This document shows, one piece after another, positions 56,650 to 64,000 of a DNA stretch of 64,000 nucleotides. The translations under genes were made by a program, and so were the position numbers. The DNA comes from Agarophyton chilense (Eukaryota > Rhodophyta > Florideophyceae > Gracilariales > Gracilariaceae): assembly GCA_030374765.1 (NCBI GenBank), contig JARGXX010000011.1, positions 1 through 64,000 on the forward strand, in the 5' to 3' direction. The stretch's first letter is position 1. The number at the start of each line of letters is the position of its first letter. The notes below the pieces were generated by a model. That model saw nothing but the letters and a program-made list of their open reading frames with translations. It was not told the DNA's origin and searched no databases.

Positions 56650-57562
56650 TGAAGAGCAACGTCCTCCAGGGAGGTTTTTCGGGACTTAAGTTTTTTCCGG
56701 AGCCTCCGGCGTGCAACCTCGTTATGAGTAGGAGTAATCCGTTTTCACGGCGATGGCCGGAACGCCGGTGATGCACCGGCGGGACCGGGTGCCATACACG
56801 TGGCCGCAGCGCCCGCGCGACACGTGGCCGCAGCGCCCGCGCAACACGTGGCCGCAGCGCCCGCGCGACACGTGGCCGCCAGATTGGCCCCTTTTATTAG
56901 ACGGACATTTAGCTATTTAGGATAGACTTTATTTATTCTATTCTACGGTGACTACAGTACTTAGGCCGCCGGCCTTGCGGCCGCCGGTCCAGTAAAGTAT
57001 GCCCAACAAGGGTGATCTTGGTCTTCCAGATCTTGGCTCTGGGTCGAACCGCCTGCGCGGATATACAACTCCATACGGAGGGATTTCCCGTGGTGCACGG
57101 CTTCCCAACCCCCTTGGACGTTCAAGCAGCCTTCGTGTCTTGGGTATCTATTCCCACTTTCGTGGTTCCGCCCGTGTATACGGTTTGCTACACCCGGCAG
57201 TGCCGGCTATTCCCGAGTCTCCTCTTGCGACTCGTAATCAACCTCGCCCTCTTGCCTCCGTTCCCATTTTCCTTCCCTTTTCCTCCCCTTCATTGGGCAA
57301 TTCTCGCTCTTGCGGCTCCCACTGACACATGTCGTGCTCGCCACTCTCGTGGGTTTTGCCTCCTCAGAGGATACGCAAGCACCGCTTCGGCGGATATTCT
57401 CGGCTTCTTTCAGCCTCCCTGCGCCCGTCGCGACGGTTCGGCTCCGGCTTACACCCGGCATTGCGCGCCGATCCCTGGGAAGGCTCTACCGCGCCGGTTA
57501 CCTCGTGAGAGGAAGATCCGGACGTCTTCGTGGGTTTTCCCCCTCGGGGGCATTGTCCTACA
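56650..57562 (-). mobile_element. Solo LTR, family D, copy 2
   Basis: 913 bp, reverse orientation to copy 1 (14512-15378), with a perfect 5-bp duplication gaggt at 56645-56649 and 57563-57567. It splits the Chromo-3 protease. It is longer than copy 1 mainly because a 24-bp CACGTG-containing unit (56800-56880) is repeated about three times more. Confidence 0.95.
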
Positions 57563-57775
57563 GAGGTACAAGTATCGTTAGGTCTAGGTTGACAGTCCTT
57601 GACGCGATGACCGGTAATCTAAAGTCGTCCGACTTGATTGCGGTGTCCAGCGTCATGGGTTTCTCGAGTTGTTCTGGCAAGAGTTCAGGGTACTTCGCAG
57701 CGATGGTTTCAAAAAAATCAGATGTAAGGTAGAGTAGTCCGCGCCTGAGTCTCCTAAGGCTACCGTTTAAATATC
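57563..57775 (-). pseudogene. Chromo-3 protease start
   Basis: GDSGADYSTL (57726-57755) is the protease active site. After a frameshift: ETIAAKYPELLPEQLEKPM. The domain resumes beyond the solo LTR at 56630. Confidence 0.75.
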
Positions 57776-58624
57776 ATTAAAACGAATCTTGTACCTCCCT
57801 TCCTCTGCGTTCGAGGCAGGGTCGACCGAAAAGTGCAGTGAAGCAGCCTTGGCGCTTCTTCCGGTCTTCCTCTTCTTGCCGAAATGCTGGTCGAGTAGCT
57901 CGCGTCTCTTCTCCTTCGAGGTGACAGGGCATCTGCTGATCGGATGTATTCCTGAAGATTCTCCTCTGTTCAAACATGGCTTGTACCAATCATCAAAGTT
58001 GTTCTTCTCCATCTCGCCCTTTCCTTTGCTCGTGTTGCCCACGTTGTGGGGCTTTTGTATACGAAATCCCTTTCGAAGTTTCTTCTTCTCGGGTTCCTCC
58101 GATTTCGAGTTTTCACTTGTTACTCTGGTGTCAAGAGCCTTTGAGTGCTTCCTTTTCAGCTTCAGAGTTGCGCACTGTACGACGTGTACTTGAGCTGCAA
58201 GGTTAGATATGATATACGCAAAGAACTTCAAATCTCCCTTCTGCTCCTTTTTCCAAAGTCGCATCTGGTCCATTACGATTTGTCTCAGCTCAGGTTGTTC
58301 CAGTTTTGGCACGAGTTTCACGACCAGTTCCTTGCTTTGGTACTTGTTGTTGATGATGCCTAAAGCATTGTACTCGTTCAGTGCGGCGATTATTTCTAAA
58401 ACAAAATTCTCCGCTGCTCCAGAAGGGTCTCTTGGCATCACTTTGTAACGAAGTCTGGATATGGCTTTTTCCACGCGGTCGCTGAGATCTCGGAGATCTC
58501 GGATAGTTGACGAAAGGCAACTGTCTAACCAGTTCTGAACGGCTTCGTCCGTGACGTCTTCTGATGATGGTGCCCCTTCGATGCGTCCCAACATACACAG
58601 ACTGTGCAGTAGTCTAGGCTTCAT
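57767..58624 (-). CDS. gag: Chromo-3 gag
   Basis: 285 codons, uninterrupted. A helical capsid-like domain (residues about 20-150, for example LELVVKLVPK-type amphipathic helices and LRQIVMDQMRLWKKEQKGDL), then a basic linker and a degenerate zinc knuckle (CLNRGESSGIHPISRC), then a Lys/Arg-rich end. The start lies 32 bp inside the 5' LTR border. The reading ends at TAA just before the protease code, probably a mutated or frameshift-read junction. Confidence 0.75.
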   Translation of the reverse strand: MKPRLLHSLCMLGRIEGAPSSEDVTDEAVQNWLDSCLSSTIRDLRDLSDRVEKAISRLRYKVMPRDPSGAAENFVLEIIAALNEYNALGIINNKYQSKELVVKLVPKLEQPELRQIVMDQMRLWKKEQKGDLKFFAYIISNLAAQVHVVQCATLKLKRKHSKALDTRVTSENSKSEEPEKKKLRKGFRIQKPHNVGNTSKGKGEMEKNNFDDWYKPCLNRGESSGIHPISRCPVTSKEKRRELLDQHFGKKRKTGRSAKAASLHFSVDPASNAEEGRYKIRFNDI

Positions 58625-58655
58625 GCATGGTCTGATGGATGCGGCCTTGATCCTC

Positions 58656-58962
58656 TGATTCGGTCACGTCCGGCAGTGATGCCGTTTACACGTTCGGCGC
58701 TATCGTGCAACGAAAGAGAATAGGCACAAAGACCTTGAAAGTTCGTCCAAGCATGCCTCCGGACTCGATATCTTCAATCGGGTCCGGGCTTTTATAATGC
58801 CGCGTTCGGGCAGATGCCTAAAAAGGGTCCTGCCTCTTTGGGCTGCTATAACCCAACTGCTTTGGGTTACGAAAGTGCTACTTCTAACCTACGACCTAAT
58901 ACGGCTAGGCCGTTCGAATTGATGACCAATCTAGCCAGCACTAGCATGCGTAGCCATCAACA
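58656..58962 (-). repeat. 5' LTR of Chromo-3
   Basis: 307 bp, TGTTGATGGCTACGC ... CCGAATCA. Matches 52930-53210 with extra bases in the last third. The primer-binding site after it is not recognisable. Confidence 0.82.
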
Positions 58963-59265
58963 TCAGGGAAAGCAAACTCGACCATTTTCCTGAGAAACCA
59001 TCGTACCCGGAGGACAATTGCTATCAACATCAAACCGAATCATATTGTAGGGTGAACATCGCAACTGTCTTCTTCCAATTCTGATAATCATTGCGCACGG
59101 TGCACATTGTAATGGAAGACCACCAACGCTCCTTTTGTCAGGAGGACACTTGAGGCAGCGCTCATGGACCATCTCGTCTCTGTCATCCACTCTGCATCGA
59201 ATTCAGTCACCAGAAGAAGTGTGTAGATAACCACTGGGGCACGGGTCATTAACACGAGGCTATGC
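58963..59265 (-). pseudogene. Cysteine-rich protein remnant, upstream half
   Basis: CPSGYLHTSSGD, stop, then CRVDDRDEMVHERCLKCPPD, CAPCAMIIRIGRRQLRCSPY and CPPGTMVSQENGRVCF. The Cys spacing suggests a secreted or surface protein with Cys-rich repeats. The frame runs into the Chromo-3 insertion and matches the frame at 52929 and below. Confidence 0.5.
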
Positions 59266-59506
59266 CTGAACCGAATCGCTGACTGAAGAGAGCTTGATGT
59301 TCCTCTTCAGCGCGCACTCTAGTAGGGGCCTTCGGTGGTTCTGAAACCATCCAAGAGCGCACTCTGTGCTACTTTGGCTAGCTTCTACATTAGGTTTATT
59401 TGCTTTGACGGGCGCATGTGCGCACTCACAATTGAGCACTAGCTACCATTTTGAGCATTGCTGTTTAGTACGGCATTGACTACCCAGCGAGGCTGGTTAG
59501 TCTCGA

Positions 59507-59529
59507 CCCCCCCCCCCCCCCCCCCCCCC
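59507..59529. repeat. Poly(C) tract, 23 bases
   Basis: Uninterrupted C run with no flanking repeat. Confidence 0.95.
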
Positions 59530-59589
59530 TCAATAAGTACTTAATAAAATGTTCATTGATTTCCGATGTTTGAAAAACGGAAGGCTCTT

Positions 59590-60745
59590 GACATGTGGAG
59601 GTAGGGAGCTATCAGCGTTGTGATTTCGCTTCCAATATCCGAATGACTCATGTAGGGTCCCATGGGGATTTCATAATCGGAGAGATGCCGCGGTTGCGAT
59701 TCCTGTCGCCGCTCCCGGGCTTATCAGTGCGGATTTTGAAGCGAGGCTGGAGGTTGCCTGAGCTGCCTGCTAGCGTTTCTTGCTTCGATGATCTATTTGA
59801 CACAGTAGGGACTTCTTCGCGTCGCCGTAGAACTGACGTTCTCTTTTCATACCTGACTGTGTTCATGTAGTCTTTCATGGTGGCATTGACGGCGACTGAT
59901 GTGTCAGTAGATACAACAGCCAGAAGAGAAACTCGTTGTCCGTTTTCAACAGCCGAGTTTGCAAGGAGCATGAATGCTGTCAGCGCCTCAGAAAGCTTTC
60001 TTGTCCCTGCCTGGGCATTGAACTTGGTCGCTTGAGAGTCAAAGCGGAGCTCAAAGTTCTTCAATGATTCATTCGGACCACGCTTGATTTAAAGAAGGCC
60101 GATAAAGAGACTGTGAACCTCACTGACTACAGAGAGTGCATCCCGTTTATAGATTGCCTTGACGATTCTTTCGGCACCGTCATCAGAAGCAATCACATCA
60201 TCAGCTATCGAGGAGTAAAAGTCTCGGGCGCGTCCGTACAACTGAGACTTGAGCATGGTGTCGCGCAGAGAGGCGATTATTGGAGTTGGATTCAGGAAGC
60301 TTGTCATGAAACGATGTCCATAGCTCTACTGATTTCGAATTTTCTTCTTGGTTCCCTTTTTCATCAGTCCACGGAACATTCTATAGTTCCTAGGAAAAGC
60401 GCGGGCGATTTCGTGTACTGGACGAAACTGGCGTTGGGCCCATAACTGAGTTTGTTCACTAGGCGCGTACTTAGGTGTGTCACATTCAAGTCTCAGTCGA
60501 CGTAGTCCGACTCCGCATCGTAATCGGATGATTACGAAATCCGACAAACCACCGATTTGATGTAAAGGTCAAGTCTAACGATAGTATTGCTAAGCGGTCG
60601 TGTGTGTACATTGGCACTACTTGCCTTCTCTGGTGCATGTTGAATGCTCTCGTGTAGACACATGCAATGTCAACTGACATCATGACACGACATACATATG
60701 AGGTGTTGCGTCGTTTAAGATTCATCTGGTACGCGAGGGTCATCG
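59590..60745 (-). pseudogene. gag: copia-type gag remnant
   Basis: Read leftward: APSEQTQLWAQRQFRPVHEI, a frameshift near 60350, SFLNPTPIIASLRDTMLKSQ, RARDFYSSIADDVIASDDGA, then NFELRFDSQATKFNAQAGTR and ALTAFMLLANSAVENGQRVS. The helix pattern of a capsid precursor of the copia type is clear. It may be the gag of the copia-A lineage, whose gag is missing from this window. No knuckle seen before the coding fades near 59650. Confidence 0.65.
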
Positions 60746-61058
60746 TGAAATTTTCGATGGGGGACGATAGACTCGTTGTGGCGGTGAAGAACAGAAAAGA
60801 ATGCTACCAAATAAGATGATGCGCGCATATGCACTTTAAAGAGGAAAACAGAGAGTAATGTCTGCTCGTCTCGCTTTCTTCGCTTCTTGGGGAAACAAGC
60901 GGAGGCAAGAGCTCTTTTTTTTAAGCGATCAAATAGTACGTATTTGTGTTCGTTGTGCTGGTTGTAGTGTTGTTACAATCTAATTCGTACTACAGCCTTA
61001 AAGTATAATTCTTAAATTGTAAAGGTCTGTAGTAGTTATACGTCACCGTATTTGTAGC
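60746..61058. other. Intergenic, nothing recognised
   Basis: AT-rich; possibly the 5' part of the copia copy whose gag lies at 59590-60745. Confidence 0.35.
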
Positions 61059-61300
61059 TCAAAATACCCTAACGACGAAGTAAACTATTTGGAATTCTAT
61101 ATTTAAGGTTAACGACAATTGTATTAACCAAAGATTCTTTTGAAGCAGGTCTAGGACCTGGTATGCTTCCGATCTGAGTATGGATTTCATTTGTTCGAGC
61201 TGCCATGGAGTAAATCTTTGTTTCGGCAATCTGGATGGAGCATTCTTATCCAAATGTGTGCCAAGCCTGTCGTGGCTGATAGTGTTAATATGCGCGGTTT
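61059..61300 (-). pseudogene. Homeodomain-like remnant
   Basis: LPKQRFTPWQLEQMKSILRS begins like homeodomain helix 1 and is followed at normal spacing by a helix-2-like part and FQIVYFVVR, which aligns with the helix-3 core xVWFQNR but lacks the Trp and Asn. From the first Arg to the last is 50 residues, one more than the usual 49. The frame stops just after. Likely a degraded domain if real. Confidence 0.35.
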
Positions 61301-61949
61301 CTTGGAGTGACCAAGAAAGCTGGTCGGACGAGTACTAAGAAAGCTCGCCTACGGCGCCATGTATAGGGGATAAAATGTTTCTTCAACAGGATATTGTAGA
61401 AGAGTTGACTTTTCTAGACATACCTTAATCATTTACATAGTGCTACCTGTTTATGGCTCCACGTGCCAAATATTGGCATTTCATGGGATTGAGATAATGC
61501 TTTTTTCACAACATTACTTCACGCACATTCTGAATAACTTATTATATATGATAGTGGCTTGTATAGTTTCACCTTGCGATGCCGTGCGTCGTCGTGTTGT
61601 TATACTGCCAGCGTTATTGCGCGCAAATGCATTGATTTGGGATGAAGAGGAGTGTTTTTTGGAAAACGTTTGGAAACTGTAGTTGGGTGTCCGTCCTTGG
61701 CCTCCAAGTCGGAGGGCAAACTCGTCGGCCTTTTATTTAAGTAGTAGTTCGTAGGCTTAACCTTAGTCTGTTTACTATTACTTGTTACAGCCTAACGGAA
61801 CTACTGTAAAATATATTAGGCGGTTTGGTAATACACTGGCTTGTATTCTTAGTTATCTCTACGTTACAGTATCTAGATGGCTTCGTTACATACTCTGTGA
61901 AGTTTTTGTTGCCGAGTCTGGTACGTATCGTTACACTTGGTTTGGACGA
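61301..61949. other. Intergenic, no supported gene
   Basis: Short frames only. Confidence 0.4.
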
Positions 61950-62066
61950 GCGACCTCGTGCGGCAACATGGCTTAGATAGGCGACGCCGCGCGGCGTCAT
62001 GGCTTAGCGAAGCGACGACTAGCGTCGTTGGAGCTTGGCGAAGCAACGCCGTTCGCGGCGTCATTT
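61950..62066. repeat. Tandem array of about four 30-bp hairpin units
   Basis: Each unit has a GC-rich palindrome (the best is the perfect 16-mer GACGCCGCGCGGCGTC at 61981-61996; another is ACGCCGTTCGCGGCGT) followed by a GGCTTAGCGAAGC-like spacer. Units vary, but stem pairing is largely kept. Confidence 0.65.
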
Positions 62067-63802
62067 GTACAGTGTTTACGAGTTGAACAATATCAATTAT
62101 GACGGAACCAAAATTAAACAGTATGGAACAGCAGAGAACAACTGTAAGTTACCATAACGAATAATTTGAGAAATACAGATTGATGGATAACAATCATAGC
62201 TTTATTTAAGAACTAGTGCCAACATGCATCCTTCGTCAGTGGAGAAGGCAGCTAAAGAAGTAAACTGAAAGAACCCGCGTAAAAACAACCCTTAACTTAC
62301 TGGCGATTACTCCGGAGTGCCTCACTTCTAAAACCCCAAAAGGTATCTCTTTCTATGCTGTTACTCCATACATCTGTTCTGAACTAATAGGTTGTGGGAA
62401 CGTATCTTACGCTGAGTAATCCGAACATTTGGCGATTTGAACTAACAGGTAGACCACCAGATCATAGTGCAGGTTTTAAACATCTGTAGAGTAAAAGGTA
62501 TATCTATCTAACTATGTTACAGAACCAAAAAGGTGGTACTTTGAGTATAGAATTCCTTAAAAAAGAAGCCATCTATTCGAGGGCGCATCGAGTATCGGAG
62601 AAACAAGCACAATTTGTGTGATTTCCGTAAGATTTTCCCTGACGTGCTGTTTCCTCTCCATTTCAGGCGAAAATTTCAACCACCAGCTCTTGCTCGATGC
62701 TCTCGGAGAGGTAAGTAAGGATGCGGAAAGAAAGTTGTGCAAATGCGGGCAAATGCACTGGTTCTTCGAGAAGGTTGCTTTTTTTGTTAGTGAGGTCGTC
62801 CCGATTACATTTGCCGTCCAAGATAGACAGCACGGCGAGTCGAGATTTTTGCTTGTATTATAGTTTCTAATCTAGCTTAGGAGTCGTTAGGGACGGCTGT
62901 AAAGCTATTACGTAGCTTCGAATCCCTAAAACCCGGTCCAGAACTCAATGGGAACTAAGTTGGGGTTCTTCAATCCTTAACATAGTGAACTAGCTCAATG
63001 CGGCTGAGTCAAAGGCGCTCTGCTTTTTATGATCTAGTGCTTCGTTGCACCGACGATTTCCTCTTCTCTTTTAGGAAGATTCAGCATACATTTACAGGCT
63101 GTGCAATTTGAGTTCTTCGAAGCTCTCTCATTACATCTACAACCTGATTACTATCAATGATTCTTTTGCAGTCTCGCTCTTCATTTTGCTAATCACATGC
63201 AAACTTACATGTACTTAGCAAATGAAACAATTGCGTACTTGTGATTGACCACTTTATGACTAGTGCAGAGTTTGTGTAAGTTCTCGGCGCATTCTATAAC
63301 TAAACTACAATGTTTTCTATTAAGCATGAGGGGCGTGACTTAATATAGTCTCAAAATATATGACTAATGCCTTTCATATATACCAAAATAGTCACTCACA
63401 AGTGCGCCCTTGATTTTGCATGCCAATGGTTTTGGCTGCGCCTGTCCCGCCGAGATAGAAAAAGACCCAACATTTGCGTAAATACGGACCGCACTATGTA
63501 TACATAAATGTGGCTTGTATATATCTCTGGATACTGCACTTTAAGTTTTCTCATTATCATAAAACTATGTCTGCAGACTGCGATGTTTTTGTTACATATG
63601 AGTATTATGAAGCACAAATTTGCAATATTCTTGTCCATAGCGAAAGCCAGGAAGTGTTCCAAAGAAGCTTTCATTTGAAGAATATATCTTTCTTATGGAA
63701 GCGATACAAAAAAGCACATGCTATTCCGGCTGCTTGAAGTCGCCGTACACTCAAACACGACTCCTTCTCGAAACAGAAGCAAGGAGCTCTAGAAAGAAAG
63801 AA
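62067..63802. other. Intergenic, AT-rich, no supported gene
   Basis: Holds a stretch (62860-62990) resembling 47712-47840. Several short frames, none supported. Confidence 0.4.
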
Positions 63803-64000
63803 ATGAATTCTTTCCCCCAAAGTTCTTCGGGTGGCGACGACCGAAAAAAGCCGACGAAAAGGAGCAATTCCAAGCCTCCAGCTTGGCCGATCCGAAAGAA
63901 GCTAAAGAAGCGGAGGTCTAGACAGAGCAATAGATCTCGACTATTGCCGCAAGCAGCTTTGTCATCTGAGAATGCATTTTTCTGCTCGCCCACACAGGCA
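63803..64000 (+). CDS. N-terminus of a basic, Ser-rich protein (runs off the window)
   Basis: ATG 63803 opens 66 codons to the window end without a stop. The start MNSFPQSSSGGDDRKKPTKR is followed by a bipartite nuclear-signal-like run, PIRKKLKKRRSRQ. Composition suggests a nuclear protein. No domain is visible yet. Confidence 0.45.
   Translation, partial: MNSFPQSSSGGDDRKKPTKRSNSKPPAWPIRKKLKKRRSRQSNRSRLLPQAALSSENAFFCSPTQA

Larger units (their letters stand above)
52930..58962 (-). mobile_element. Chromo-3, gypsy element with chromodomain, inserted in a Cys-rich gene
   Basis: LTRs 52930-53210 and 58656-58962, duplication tcaag (52925-52929) and tcagg (58963-58967). Gag, protease, RT, RNase H, integrase and a chromodomain are recognisable, with multiple stops. 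A family-D solo LTR splits its protease. The LTRs diverge more than in the other two elements, so it is the oldest of the three. Confidence 0.9.

Noticed and set aside
1-64000. CRISPR arrays, prokaryotic operons, rRNA or tRNA genes
   Set aside because: No regularly spaced repeats of that kind and no recognisable structural RNA were seen by eye. A covariance-model scan was not possible.

Overview
This window is a piece of a eukaryotic nuclear genome that is mostly stacked, decaying retrotransposons, with a few host genes between them. The host genes show few or no introns: a GNAT acetyltransferase, a C2H2 zinc-finger protein, and a truncated basic protein at the right edge. Compact intron-poor genes beside large LTR-element clusters fit a red macroalga well. 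An oomycete or another alga is possible. The assignment is inference only; no rRNA, tRNA or organelle gene settles it.

Layout. 1-11656: Chromo-1, a Ty3/gypsy chromovirus on the + strand with LTRs about 99.5% alike, a broken gag-pol, a C-terminal chromodomain, and an intact 621-codon open reading frame running antisense between pol and the 3' LTR. 11657-26531: copia-A (+), an old Ty1/copia element whose integrase ORF carries a Tudor-like domain. It is split by Chromo-1 at its left edge, by a solo LTR (14512-15378) and by a second chromovirus, Chromo-2 (15736-25655, - strand). Removing the last two inserts and one copy of each 5-bp target duplication restores the copia frame. 26532-29000: an LTR copy and a - strand copia gag/protease/pre-integrase remnant, flanked by an inverted repeat of copia 3' sequence. 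30465-31244: the GNAT gene. 32456-34240: a small membrane-protein ORF and an IS5/DDE_4-like transposase remnant. 34500-38540: NAM/SANT-like and disordered pseudogenes around one hypothetical ORF. 42668-47246: - strand copia and gypsy fragments, each cut by a solo LTR with a perfect 5-bp duplication. 48720-49787: the zinc-finger gene. 50690-51839: a PIF/Harbinger transposase remnant and a copia RT fragment. 52560-59265: a cysteine-rich host gene remnant broken by Chromo-3 (52930-58962, - strand), whose own protease is cut by another solo LTR. 59590-60745: copia gag. 60.7-64 kb: AT-rich, with a homeodomain-like remnant, a hairpin repeat array, and the start of a basic protein.

How it fits together. 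All four large elements carry premature stops, largely at Gln, Trp and Arg codons. None looks able to move on its own. Chromo-1 and Chromo-2 share a primer-binding sequence, carry a stop at the same RT codon, and have a purine-rich tract after the chromodomain. Integrases here carry two kinds of predicted chromatin-reading module, chromodomains and a Tudor-like fold. The most unusual item is the antisense ORF of Chromo-1: it is uninterrupted in a recently inserted element whose sense genes are broken.
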